DNA of 64,000 nt, from the NCBI GenBank assembly GCA_045113315.1, contig JBGUIX010000010.1:39296-103295 (forward strand), in the 5' to 3' direction. The notes below the pieces were generated by a model. That model had not been told where the DNA came from, did not search any database, and saw only the letters and a list, made by a program, of their open reading frames with translations. Below are positions 25,251 to 34,804 of the stretch, one piece after another (position 1 is the first letter of the stretch; each line of letters opens with the position of its first letter). The position numbers and the translations under genes are program-made. This DNA comes from RUG13091 sp045113315. Lineage in GTDB: Bacteria > Bacillota_I > Bacilli_A > RFN20 > CAG-826.

Positions 25251-26169
25251 AAATATCGTTCTTGATTGTGATCCTGGACATGATGATGCGATTGCCATCC
25301 TTTTAGCGGGACAAAAAGACAAATTTAATTTATTAGGTATATCTGTGGCCGCGGGCAATCAAACAATAAGAAAAACCGCGATTAACGCTTTAAACGTGGC
25401 TTCTTACTTAAATATTAATGTTCCTATCGCTATTGGTTGTGAATTTCCAATCGTTAAAGAAAGGGTCATCTGTGCTTCTATACACGGAGAAAGTGGATTA
25501 GATGGCTTTGATTTTCCAAAACCAAAACATAGTTTTGATAAAAGACATGGTGTGCAATTAATCATTGATTCCATCATGAATAATGATGATGTCACTATGG
25601 TGTGTACCGGTCCTTTAACTAATCTGGCTTTAGCAATGAGATTAGAACCTAAAATTGTTTCTCGAATTAAAGAAATAGTTTTAATGGGTGGCTCCACTGA
25701 TAACGGAAATACTTCTCCTGCTGCCGAATTCAATATCATGTGTGACGCAGAGGCGGCACATATCGTCTTTAATTCTGGTGTCACCATCAAAATGATTGGT
25801 TTAAATGTCACTAGAAAAGTAATGGTGACAGATAAAGTTATTTCTAGAATGGAAAAAATTGGTAATTCCGCTAGTGAGATGTTTACCAAATTAATGAAAG
25901 TGTTTAACGAAAACCAAAGAAAGATATTTGGCATTGAAGCGGGACCTTTACATGATCCAGCCACTATGGCATGTTTAATCGATGATAAAGTTATTAAATT
26001 CCAATCCATGAATGTTGAAATAGATATTAATCATGGATCAAGTTATGGAAGAACTAACTGTGATGTATTTGATTATCTCCATAAACCGCATAACTGTTTA
26101 GTAGCCATGGATATCGATGTTAATCGTTATTGGGATGTCATCGAAGAAGGTTTAAAATATTACAAATGA
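25243..26169 (+). CDS. Ribonucleoside hydrolase (inosine-uridine preferring family)
   Basis: 308 residues from the ATG at 25243. It splits nucleosides into base and ribose. The calcium-binding Asp cluster DCDPGHDDAIA is at residues 7-17, GPLTNLALAM near 124, EFNIMCDAEAA near 164, and LHDPAT near 238 supplies the active-site His and Asp. The final TGA overlaps the ribokinase ATG (ATGA), so hydrolysis and ribose phosphorylation are co-expressed. Base preference cannot be read from sequence. Confidence 0.94.
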   Translation: MIKNIVLDCDPGHDDAIAILLAGQKDKFNLLGISVAAGNQTIRKTAINALNVASYLNINVPIAIGCEFPIVKERVICASIHGESGLDGFDFPKPKHSFDKRHGVQLIIDSIMNNDDVTMVCTGPLTNLALAMRLEPKIVSRIKEIVLMGGSTDNGNTSPAAEFNIMCDAEAAHIVFNSGVTIKMIGLNVTRKVMVTDKVISRMEKIGNSASEMFTKLMKVFNENQRKIFGIEAGPLHDPATMACLIDDKVIKFQSMNVEIDINHGSSYGRTNCDVFDYLHKPHNCLVAMDIDVNRYWDVIEEGLKYYK

Positions 26170-27047
26170 AAAAGATATTAGTCATCGGTAGCATAAGTAT
26201 CGATAATGTCATCTACACGAATAACTTACCTCAACCAGGAATGACTGTTTATGGCGAGTCTTTTTTATCTAATGTTGGTGGTAAAGGCGCTAACCAAGCA
26301 TGCGCTATAAAACGCTTAGGTGGAGATGTTGATTTCTATGGTGCGGTTGGCGATGATAATAATGGAAAAATTGTCAAAAACTTCCTAAATAGCGAAGATT
26401 TAAATAGTTTTTTAAAGATTTCAAAGCTTTCTACAGGTGTGGCTAGCATCACTATCGATATGAAATCTGCGGAGAATAGAATTGTTATTGTCCCAGGTGC
26501 AAATAGGGATTTAACAATAGATGATATTGACCAAATTGATTTTAAAAAATATAGCGTTTTATTAATTCAATTAGAGATATTAATTCCTTCTGTTATTCAC
26601 GCGATGAAAAAAGCTAAAGAAAATGGATTAACAGTGGTTTTAAATCCTGCTCCATATAATGAATTAGATAATAATGCTTATCAATATATCGATTTCTTTA
26701 TCCCAAATGAACATGAATTAGAACAATTCACTCCTGACATTAAAGGTGATTATTTACAAAGAGCCAAATCTCTAGTAAATCAGGGAATTAAAAACGTCAT
26801 TGTTACATTAGGTGAGAAAGGAAGTTTGTTTGTAAATAGTAAAGAACATTTCTATATAGAACCGCATAAAGTAAATGCTATCGATACCACAGGCGCAGGA
26901 GATTCTTATTGTGGGGCTTTTGTCACCGCTTTAAATAATGGGTCTAGTATTAAAGGAGCGATGGAATTTGCTAGTAAAGCAAGTTCTATGACAGTTACAA
27001 GAAAAGGAGCGATTGCTTCGCTCCCATATCTTGAAGATATTAAATAA
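26166..27047 (+). CDS. rbsK: Ribokinase
   Basis: 293 residues from the ATG at 26166, PfkB family. It phosphorylates ribose to ribose-5-phosphate. N-terminal GSISIDNVIYTNNLPQPG and GGKGANQACAIKRLGG bind substrate; NPAPYNELDN and the C-terminal DTTGAGDSYCGAFV, with the catalytic Asp in GAGD, are conserved. Coupled by ATGA to the nucleoside hydrolase. Its product can feed PRPP synthetase encoded 6 kb away. Confidence 0.94.
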   Translation: MKKILVIGSISIDNVIYTNNLPQPGMTVYGESFLSNVGGKGANQACAIKRLGGDVDFYGAVGDDNNGKIVKNFLNSEDLNSFLKISKLSTGVASITIDMKSAENRIVIVPGANRDLTIDDIDQIDFKKYSVLLIQLEILIPSVIHAMKKAKENGLTVVLNPAPYNELDNNAYQYIDFFIPNEHELEQFTPDIKGDYLQRAKSLVNQGIKNVIVTLGEKGSLFVNSKEHFYIEPHKVNAIDTTGAGDSYCGAFVTALNNGSSIKGAMEFASKASSMTVTRKGAIASLPYLEDIK

Positions 27048-27052
27048 TCTTA

Positions 27053-29005
27053 CTACTTGTTGTGAACGACAATCATCGTCGTTTCTGGTTTAATAATAAT
27101 CTTTTCTTTCTTGGAAAGATTTTTATTTAAATATTTGATGTTTTGGAAATCGTGTTCCATCTCTTCTGGAGTATCAGATAATGTTAAGGCATTACCAATT
27201 CCAGATAAGACTTTGCCAGTCACATTAACTACACCACCGACAGTGTTTCCCAAGGCTCCCATAATCGTGGTTTTTTCTTTTTCTCCGATAAAACCTATTG
27301 GTAAATATTCCTCATTACTTGAATTATAGACGGCGTTTACAAATTCACCTGTAGAAGCGAATTCATTAGTGGCATCGCCAAATAATTCTTTGCCTTGTCT
27401 AATTTCAAAAGCAATCTTGCTTTCAACGTCTGGCATTAATAAGTCTTCATATAATTTATGAGCTTTTTCATTACATAGTAATTGCGCCATATAAACCGCG
27501 ACAATTTGATTAGCGATAATGACACCGCTAATATTTAAACTCTCTAATGAGAATCTATTTGTGGGTTCAAATATTTCAGCGAATACTTCAACATCTTTAG
27601 AAAGTTCTTTGTTAGCCTTAATTTTGATTAAGGATAGGAAGACGTTGCTATCGATATTATCCTCGCTAGCGTTACTATCAGAAAGTATTAATACTTTCTT
27701 TCTACCTTTAGTTTTCTTGAAATCATCAAATAATTTCTCGATATCAACATCGCTTGGTAAAACCTTTAAGTTGATGTTTCCTTCTTTCTTATTATTAAAT
27801 CTAGAAACTGCTTCTTTAATAGCTTCAGATCTTTCATTTTCACCAATAACAAATAAGTTAAACACACTGGTAGCTAATTTCTTTTCGATTTTAATCTCTT
27901 TAGAGTATTTCTTTTTAAATAAAGATTTATGAACTAGAAATCCTTTTGTCGCACTGACGAATAGATGTTCTTTACCTAAATTATCTTCATATTTAAATGA
28001 AGGCAAGCAAGATGAATATCTCGTTAACGCTTCTTTAACTGATAGATTAGATTCTATTGGATAATAACTTCCTCCTTTAAAGGAGAGTAATGAATAATAT
28101 AAATCAGCGTAATCAGCGTTAATCGCAGTCTTAGTTAAAACATGACCAACGATTGTGTTTCTAGAGAATATCGCGATATGAGTTTCGCTTAAATTATTAG
28201 AAGCTTGCATTAAATCATGGATGTTTTTGCTAACTTCAGAATCATCAGTTTCAATTACAACATTCACTTTCTTACTAATAGAGAGCACGGTCATCAAAAT
28301 CTTAAAAGATGTAGAATCGCTTTGTTTGGATGAATTAAGCCAAGAAGAGGCTCCTAAAATAGCGATAGACTCCGCTTTATCGATATTGATTTCTTTTAAA
28401 GCTTTTCTAGAAGCAGGGTTACCTTGTTTTACAAAGATCTTTAGATGCTTTTTACTAGTTCCTGTTTCTAAAAACAAGTTATCAATTTCATCTTGAATTT
28501 GATCTCTATCCTTTTCTGAAAGAATAACGATAGTTTTATTACCGTTCATGAAAGATATTTCTCTAATCAAATTCGCCCCGACAGCGGACCAATCTAAAAT
28601 GACGTAATGATGTTTAATTTTCACCTTACCGATGTTATGGATTCTTTTATCAAACATCGCTTGAAGAATAGATGTCGCTAAACCGATAAGGGCACCAGTA
28701 AAGGTAATCATTTGAAGAATAGATAAGATAATCTTCATGATCACAACTGAATTAGGTGCTAAATCGTAAATGCCACCTGTGTTCATCGTAAAGACAGCGC
28801 AGTATTCTAGGTTCTTTAAATAAGATGCCCAGTTAATAGCCATCACCACACCATCTTTTTCAATGCCCTTCATCAAATAAGTCATTAATAATGCTGCTAA
28901 GGCAATAAGTATTAAGTTATAGATGACTAAAATATTGAAGATGACAAAATATGGATGAGAGTAATAAAACAGTTTAAAACGATTTGGTTGCTTTCTTCTT
29001 AACAT
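27053..29005 (-). CDS. CASTOR/POLLUX-like ion channel protein
   Basis: 650 residues from the ATG at 29005, which has a GGAGG site. Membrane segments lie near residues 23-48 and 93-118, and a pore-like stretch, FTMNTGGIYDLA, lies between. Two Rossmann/RCK-like domains follow: VKIKHHYVILDWSAVGANLIREI (near 130) and a second near 385 (FNLFVIGENERSEAI). This is the plan of plant CASTOR/POLLUX and bacterial relatives, gated cation channels at the membrane. The tail has a Gly/Val-rich region and ends in a charged strand. Gap of five bases to convergent rbsK. Confidence 0.82.
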   Translation of the reverse strand: MLRRKQPNRFKLFYYSHPYFVIFNILVIYNLILIALAALLMTYLMKGIEKDGVVMAINWASYLKNLEYCAVFTMNTGGIYDLAPNSVVIMKIILSILQMITFTGALIGLATSILQAMFDKRIHNIGKVKIKHHYVILDWSAVGANLIREISFMNGNKTIVILSEKDRDQIQDEIDNLFLETGTSKKHLKIFVKQGNPASRKALKEINIDKAESIAILGASSWLNSSKQSDSTSFKILMTVLSISKKVNVVIETDDSEVSKNIHDLMQASNNLSETHIAIFSRNTIVGHVLTKTAINADYADLYYSLLSFKGGSYYPIESNLSVKEALTRYSSCLPSFKYEDNLGKEHLFVSATKGFLVHKSLFKKKYSKEIKIEKKLATSVFNLFVIGENERSEAIKEAVSRFNNKKEGNINLKVLPSDVDIEKLFDDFKKTKGRKKVLILSDSNASEDNIDSNVFLSLIKIKANKELSKDVEVFAEIFEPTNRFSLESLNISGVIIANQIVAVYMAQLLCNEKAHKLYEDLLMPDVESKIAFEIRQGKELFGDATNEFASTGEFVNAVYNSSNEEYLPIGFIGEKEKTTIMGALGNTVGGVVNVTGKVLSGIGNALTLSDTPEEMEHDFQNIKYLNKNLSKKEKIIIKPETTMIVVHNK

Positions 29006-29044
29006 AATAAAAACCTCCAAAAATCAGTGCAAAACAGCGATATT

Positions 29045-30256
29045 TTATATTTTTTCAATTAATTTCCAAGTTCCCACCATGGCTTTAACTTTCGCCTTGG
29101 CTTCTTTTTCGCTAATCTCATTTTTTAAGAATGAGTGAATTAATCTAGCGACTTCACGGGCGTTAGCTTCAGAACAACCTCTAGTGGTCACAGCCGCAAA
29201 TCCGATACGTAAACCAGATGTTTTATTTGGTTTTAATGTATCACCAGGAATCATATTTTTATTAGTGGTGATATTGATTTCTTCTAATTTCTTTTGAGCA
29301 TCTAAACCGGTGATACCAAATGAATCTAAAACGTTTAGTAAGAATAAATGGTTATCAGTGTCACTTACGATATCACCAAGTTTTTTAAATTCATCTCTAC
29401 ATGCTTTAGTGTTTTTAATAATGTTTTTGGCATATTCTTTGAATTCTGGTTGTAAGGCTTCTTTAAAACAGATGGCTTTCGCAGCGATGATATGTTCAAG
29501 TGGTCCACCTTGATAGAACGGGAAGACCGCACTGTTGATCTTTTTAATAAGTTCTTCACTATTGGTTAAGATTAAACCACCACGAGGGCCTCTTAAGGTT
29601 TTATGAGTTGTGGATGTAACGACATCAGCGTATGGAACAGGATTCATATGTACACCCGCTGCCACTAAACCAGCAATATGAGCCATATCAACCATGAAGT
29701 AAGCCCCTACTTCTTTAGCAATTTCACTTAATCTTTTGAAATCTATGGCGTATGGATAAGCACTATAACCTGCTAATAAGACATTTGGTTTTTCTTGCTT
29801 GGCAAGTTCTAAAATAGAATCGTAATTTAAATGTCCTGTTTTATCCAAAGGATAAAAGACAAAGTCATAACTATGGGAAGAGAAACTAACGTTACTACCA
29901 TGAGTTAAATGACCACCATCATTTAAAACTAATGATAAAATCTTGCCACCTTCTGGTAATAAAGCACGATAAGCAGCAGCATTAGCTTGAGATCCACTAT
30001 GTGGTTGCACATTAGCAAATTTGCTTCCGAATAATTCGCATGCTCTATCGATAGCGAGTTGTTCAACTTTATCAACGTATTCACAACCGCCGTAATATCT
30101 TTTGTTTGGATATCCTTCAGCATATTTATTGGTCAAAATTGAAGAGCAAACTTTTCTCACATCTTTGCTCGCATAGTTTTCACTAGCGATTAATTCCACA
30201 CCTTCATTTTGTCTTTTTGTTTCTTTTCTGATTAAACGATTAATTTCTTTATCCAT
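29045..30256 (-). CDS. glyA: Serine hydroxymethyltransferase
   Basis: 403 residues, family length. PLP enzyme that converts serine plus tetrahydrofolate to glycine plus methylene-tetrahydrofolate. N-terminal GVELIASENYAS, QPHSGSQANAAAY, DMAHIAGLVAAG, and the PLP lysine in TTHKTLRGPRGG (Lys219). Begins with an AGGAGAAT site. Monocistronic, just upstream of the channel gene (39-base gap). Confidence 0.97.
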   Translation of the reverse strand: MDKEINRLIRKETKRQNEGVELIASENYASKDVRKVCSSILTNKYAEGYPNKRYYGGCEYVDKVEQLAIDRACELFGSKFANVQPHSGSQANAAAYRALLPEGGKILSLVLNDGGHLTHGSNVSFSSHSYDFVFYPLDKTGHLNYDSILELAKQEKPNVLLAGYSAYPYAIDFKRLSEIAKEVGAYFMVDMAHIAGLVAAGVHMNPVPYADVVTSTTHKTLRGPRGGLILTNSEELIKKINSAVFPFYQGGPLEHIIAAKAICFKEALQPEFKEYAKNIIKNTKACRDEFKKLGDIVSDTDNHLFLLNVLDSFGITGLDAQKKLEEINITTNKNMIPGDTLKPNKTSGLRIGFAAVTTRGCSEANAREVARLIHSFLKNEISEKEAKAKVKAMVGTWKLIEKI

Positions 30257-30370
30257 AGTTATTCTCCTTGCTACATAAATAAAGTTTTATTAGTGGTTTC
30301 TCTTTTCTTTAGAAATGAGATTTCTTTAATATTTTATTATTTTACTATGATGAAATGAATACTTTTTATA

Positions 30371-30395
30371 AAAAAGAAACCCATAACAGGTTTCT
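30371..30395 (-). terminator. Terminator of the galM-galK-GH2 operon
   Basis: On the minus strand AGAAACC and GGTTTCT form a 7-pair stem, followed by six T. The stem starts within the TAG stop codon of the GH2 gene. Confidence 0.82.
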
Positions 30396-32706
30396 ATTTA
30401 ACCTCTAATGAGATTTCTTTTTCTATATCGTCCATCTTCACCTTGATAGTGCCAATTCCCTTTTCGTTTTTTGAAAAGACAAATAGAGATAACTGACCGC
30501 CTAATAAGCACTGATCTTTTTCACCAAGCACTCTAATTGGACCGCTAGTTTCGATATGGATAATACGATTAGAATATTGCATTAAGGTTCCATTGTTATC
30601 GACATGTTTTAAAACGATTCTGGTCGCATCATAAGTATCTTCATTAACTAATATTTTCTTTTTGCATTCAATAGATAAATCAAATTTAACAGACGCTCCT
30701 AATTTCTTAGTGACCACTAGTTCATCATTTTTATATCCCTTAAAGACGAAGCTTTTAGCTTCTCCACCCCATGAACCGATACAGTTATTATAAATTTCCA
30801 CTACTTCACCATAATTGATCTTATATCTAGTCATGACGTAGAAAAGGAAGAGAAGCTCTCTTTTTCTTAAATGAGTAAAGCCATCCATTGCTGCGTGTGT
30901 AAAGCATTTAGCGATCTTTAACCATAATCTTTCTGGAACTTTTTCATATTTAAATGTTTTGCCCACTAATTCATCAACAAGAATTGGAGGATGTGGTAAA
31001 TATTTAAATCTATTTCTTTTTGGATAAAAACGCTGCACGAATTCGTCGTTTTTAAATAGATCAAAATAATCACAGTTAGTCGCGACATAGATTTCCGAAT
31101 ATTTACCTTCAGGATAATCTCCTGCTTTCATAGAAGATAAAACTTCTAACATCGGCTTCTTATTACCTTGAGAGGCATAAATATAGGAAGATAATTTTGG
31201 ATTTCGATATAAATCAAAAACACCATGAGGACATATACGATCACCCGAACCAAAATCGACATGGGTGTGATAATCAAATGCACACCAACCAATCGCCCCA
31301 CAGATATTATAGTATTTAAAATTATCATCTTGGACTTTCGCATGTCTTAACGCTAATTCAACTTTCGTTAATTCATCAGTCGTTGGTTTAACTGGGAACA
31401 TATGTCCTAAATATTCAGTAACGAGATATGGATGCTTATTAGTTTTCACGCCTTTTGGATTAATTAGACCATGCTCTTTCGAGTCATTAGAAAAGTCGTT
31501 ATATGCGTAAATATCCTCTAAAAGTTCACTATTTTTGAAGTTTCTGACTCCTAAAGTCTGTCTAGTAGGATCTAATTGATGCGCTAGTTCATTAGCCTTT
31601 ATATATAGTTCATGATCATCTTGAGATTCATCAATTCTGACGCCATGAGCAATTAAAGAAGGATGGTTTCTTTGAGTGATAATCATCTTCTCAAGATTAG
31701 ATATGAAATTATTTCTCCACGCTTCTTCTTTACCAATATACTGCCAACCTGGAATTTCATTTACAGTCAATAAGCCAATCTCATCGCAGCGATTTAAGAA
31801 ATGCTCACTATGTGGATAATGGGATTGTCTGACAACATTTATACCAAGAACATTTTTTAATAAATCAGCATCTTCTTCCTGCATCGCTTTTGGCATCGCA
31901 TAGCCAACAAACGGATAGCCTTGATGTCTATTCAAACCAACAAGTTTGACCTTGCGGTTATTTAAATAGAAACCATCTCTTTTAAACACTGCGCTTCTAA
32001 AGCCAATCTTATTAATGTATTCTTCTTTGCTATTTCCACAGTTAATCGTGGTTATTAATGTATATAAATTTGGTTGATCAATATCCCATAATTTTGGATA
32101 ATCAACTTTAAAATTATCTTCACCAGATTCTAGGACTAATTGGTTATCGAAATATAGTTTATGAGATACTTCTCCATTACCAAATTTTTCATAACTAACA
32201 ATAACGTTTCCATAAATATCAGTTTTAACAAAAATATCTTCTAAATATGATTCCGGGTGAATTAATAAATTCACCTCTCTATAAATTCCCGAGAAAGTTA
32301 AATAGTCCACAACAAAGCCAAATGGTGGAATATCTTTATCTTCTCTTGAGTCTAAAACAACGATTAATTCATTGCCTTTTTGTTTCAAATATCTAGTGAT
32401 ATCAATCTTTACTTTTGTATAACCAGAAATGTGTTCACCTAAGTCATTTCCGTTAAGGTAAATTCTGGCCTTTAGCATAAAGCCATCAAACACTATTTGA
32501 ATAATCTTGTTCTTAATATCTTCTTCGACATCAAAAGTCTTACGATAGGTAGAAACAAATTGATAAGACTTCTCATCAAAATAGTTGTAAGGAACTTCTT
32601 TTGCGGAGTGAGGAATATTAACTTTTTCTCCACCGGGAAATTTTTCTAAATAGCTCTTTTCATATTTAGGAATAAATTCCCAATCAAAATTTAATGGCTG
32701 TCTCAT
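30394..32706 (-). CDS. Glycoside hydrolase family 2 protein, probable beta-galactosidase
   Basis: 770 residues. GH2 order: sugar-binding jelly roll (about 1-150, ARIYLNGNDLGEHISGYTKVKIDITRYL), immunoglobulin-like domain (about 160-260), TIM barrel (about 265-560, starting VGLNRHQGYPFVG), then C-terminal beta domains. Nucleophile candidate is Glu431 in LVTEYLGH. The acid/base candidate is Glu360 in GVRIDES; in clan GH-A the residue before it is normally Asn, here Asp359. No signal peptide, so cytoplasmic. It is third in the galM-galK operon, so galactoside hydrolysis is likely; exact linkage is not known. Confidence 0.88.
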   Translation of the reverse strand: MRQPLNFDWEFIPKYEKSYLEKFPGGEKVNIPHSAKEVPYNYFDEKSYQFVSTYRKTFDVEEDIKNKIIQIVFDGFMLKARIYLNGNDLGEHISGYTKVKIDITRYLKQKGNELIVVLDSREDKDIPPFGFVVDYLTFSGIYREVNLLIHPESYLEDIFVKTDIYGNVIVSYEKFGNGEVSHKLYFDNQLVLESGEDNFKVDYPKLWDIDQPNLYTLITTINCGNSKEEYINKIGFRSAVFKRDGFYLNNRKVKLVGLNRHQGYPFVGYAMPKAMQEEDADLLKNVLGINVVRQSHYPHSEHFLNRCDEIGLLTVNEIPGWQYIGKEEAWRNNFISNLEKMIITQRNHPSLIAHGVRIDESQDDHELYIKANELAHQLDPTRQTLGVRNFKNSELLEDIYAYNDFSNDSKEHGLINPKGVKTNKHPYLVTEYLGHMFPVKPTTDELTKVELALRHAKVQDDNFKYYNICGAIGWCAFDYHTHVDFGSGDRICPHGVFDLYRNPKLSSYIYASQGNKKPMLEVLSSMKAGDYPEGKYSEIYVATNCDYFDLFKNDEFVQRFYPKRNRFKYLPHPPILVDELVGKTFKYEKVPERLWLKIAKCFTHAAMDGFTHLRKRELLFLFYVMTRYKINYGEVVEIYNNCIGSWGGEAKSFVFKGYKNDELVVTKKLGASVKFDLSIECKKKILVNEDTYDATRIVLKHVDNNGTLMQYSNRIIHIETSGPIRVLGEKDQCLLGGQLSLFVFSKNEKGIGTIKVKMDDIEKEISLEVK

Positions 32707-32715
32707 ACATTCACC

Positions 32716-33852
32716 TTATTTATTAAGGATAGAAACACAGAAAACATGTTTCTCGCCGTATTTATTTTTCATGACTTCTAAATATCTAGTTAATTTATCT
32801 TTTGGAACAATACAGATAATGGATCCACCAAAACCACCACCATTGATTTTACTAGCACCTTGATAGTCCATCGCGGCATTAGAAATATCAATAGCTTCTG
32901 CTAATGAACCTTTATATTCATCGTTCACCATCGCATTTCTTAAATAATTACGAGAAGAGATTTCACTTTCCTTCACACAACTAAAAAACCCTTTAAAATC
33001 CCCATTTTTTAGATAAATAACGGCTTTTTCGACACGTTTATTCTCATCGAAGAAGTGTCTCGCTCTTTCGTATTCACCTTTAGTTAAAAGGCTCTTTTTG
33101 TTTTCTAAATCTTCTTCATTACATTCTCTTAAAAAATTATGACCAAGCTTTTTAGCGGCGTTCCACATATCATCAGTGATTGAGGAATATAGATGGCTTA
33201 ATGAAGCATGGCTTTTACCAGTATCCACGATAACAAATTGATAATCTTTAAAGTCTTCATGAAGAATCTCAATCTCTGGTTTTTCAATATTGGCAAAATC
33301 GATATAAGAGATGCCCATTGAGGCACAGGCGATTTGATCTAATAAGCCACTCTTCTTACCGAAGTAATTATTTTCAGCATATTGGCCAGCTTTACATAAA
33401 TCTAAAATTGAAATTTTATTATTGTTATATAAATCGTTAAATATCTTACCGATTAATATTTCAAAGGCCGCGGAAGAAGAAACTCCTGCTCCTGGAGGTA
33501 CTAATGATTCGGTATAAACGGAGAAACCTCCAATTTTATAACCATGTAATTTGAAATAATGAGCGATACCTCTAATAAAACAAGCGGAATTATCCACTGT
33601 CTCTTTTTGTGGTTCTGTGTTATCTAAAGATATTTCAAATTCACATTGTCCTTTAGACACTAATTTCACAATATTGTTAGCTTCTTTACCATATGCTCCT
33701 TCAATCACTAAAGAACAGGTCGACGCTAATGTTTTACCATGGTTATGGTCGGTGTGGTTGCCAAGCATTTCAAAACGACCACCACTTTGTAAAAAACCTT
33801 CGGCTTCTTTTTGATAATATCTTAGATATTCTTTTAATACTTCTTCTCTCAT
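32716..33852 (-). CDS. galK: Galactokinase
   Basis: 378 residues, GHMP kinase family. It phosphorylates galactose at C1. The galactose-binding signature is GGRFEMLGNHTDHNHGKTLA (near residue 25), in the GNHTDH form common in gut Firmicutes rather than GEHTDY. The ATP loop is VPPGAGVSSSAAFE near 118, and INGGGFGGSIICIV near 340 is motif 3. ATGA overlap with galM upstream; 9-base gap to the GH2 gene. No galT or galE lies in the window. Confidence 0.94.
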   Translation of the reverse strand: MREEVLKEYLRYYQKEAEGFLQSGGRFEMLGNHTDHNHGKTLASTCSLVIEGAYGKEANNIVKLVSKGQCEFEISLDNTEPQKETVDNSACFIRGIAHYFKLHGYKIGGFSVYTESLVPPGAGVSSSAAFEILIGKIFNDLYNNNKISILDLCKAGQYAENNYFGKKSGLLDQIACASMGISYIDFANIEKPEIEILHEDFKDYQFVIVDTGKSHASLSHLYSSITDDMWNAAKKLGHNFLRECNEEDLENKKSLLTKGEYERARHFFDENKRVEKAVIYLKNGDFKGFFSCVKESEISSRNYLRNAMVNDEYKGSLAEAIDISNAAMDYQGASKINGGGFGGSIICIVPKDKLTRYLEVMKNKYGEKHVFCVSILNK

Positions 33853-34730
33853 AATTTCTTAAATGTATAACTTATATAGTGGTTATAAGTTTGGCCTACT
33901 AACAATTCCTTTCTATTTAATTGATCCCCTTGAGGTTCTATCGCTAGGCCACGATATTTATTTCTTTTGCTATTAAAGGAAATAAAATCACATGGGAAGT
34001 GATCAGTGAAAATTTGTACAGCCTTATAATCAGTTTTAATATCCATCTGATACTTCATTGATTTTAAAGACACTTCATTATCTAATAAGATAAATGAATT
34101 ATCAATGTCTCCACATTCTTTTAAGCATCTAAATTCATTAAAATCCCATCTATTTAGTAATGGTTGATATCTAACTGGTAATAATCTATCATCCACTTCG
34201 ATATATTTGTCGGTTTTAATTCTTAAATATAGATTATCTTTATCTTCTTCTCCTAAAGAGAAATATGAATGATTAGTTAACGCTAATAAACAAGGCTTAT
34301 CACATTCAGCAAGATAATTAACTTTTAAAGTATTGTCAATTAATTCATACATAACTTTTATTTTTAAATTACCTGGATATCCCGCTTCATTATCTTTAGA
34401 TAAATAGGAAAAAATAACTTTATTATCATGTTTTTCAACATCAAAATATTGATTTGATAAACCATTAAACCCACCATGAAGAGAAACACTGTTATCGTTA
34501 TCTTCTAATTTATATTCTTTTGAATAATTAATCGGTAATCTACCGCATACTCTTCCAATAGTTTTACCAAAATAATAATTATTTAGTTTGATATCTTCTT
34601 TATTTATTGAAGCCACTAACATGTCTTTATTATTAAAGATGATTCTATATATAGAGGCGCCTAAAGAACATAATTCAACTTTTAAGAATTCATTTTCTAA
34701 TGTAATGAATTGATTTTCTCTACTTTTCAT
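33849..34730 (-). CDS. galM: Aldose 1-epimerase (galactose mutarotase)
   Basis: 293 residues from the ATG at 34730. It interconverts alpha and beta galactose so that galactokinase can use the product of beta-galactosidase. Active-site segments: GRVCGRLPIN near 60, SLHGGFNGL near 86 and LTNHSYFSLG near 152 provide the His pair, and LAIEPQGDQLNR near 265 the catalytic Glu. A TTG at 34751 would add seven residues; neither start has a strong ribosome-binding site. First gene of the leftward operon. Confidence 0.92.
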   Translation of the reverse strand: MKSRENQFITLENEFLKVELCSLGASIYRIIFNNKDMLVASINKEDIKLNNYYFGKTIGRVCGRLPINYSKEYKLEDNDNSVSLHGGFNGLSNQYFDVEKHDNKVIFSYLSKDNEAGYPGNLKIKVMYELIDNTLKVNYLAECDKPCLLALTNHSYFSLGEEDKDNLYLRIKTDKYIEVDDRLLPVRYQPLLNRWDFNEFRCLKECGDIDNSFILLDNEVSLKSMKYQMDIKTDYKAVQIFTDHFPCDFISFNSKRNKYRGLAIEPQGDQLNRKELLVGQTYNHYISYTFKKL

Positions 34731-34779
34731 ACCTAGTTTATAGTATCTCAATTTACATATTTTTTATATATAAAAATGT

Positions 34780-34795
34780 TATAATATTAACGAGG
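34780..34795 (+). promoter_or_regulatory. -10 box and ribosome-binding site of the MFS-GH2-XdhC operon
   Basis: TATAAT at 34780-34785 is followed by GAGG at 34792-34795, nine bases before the ATG at 34805. The -35 region is poor (TTTACA at 34752-34757 is too far away), so an activator or a very short leader is possible. The 74 bases between this ATG and galM serve both divergent operons. Confidence 0.5.
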
Positions 34796-34804
34796 TTTTT
34801 CTAT

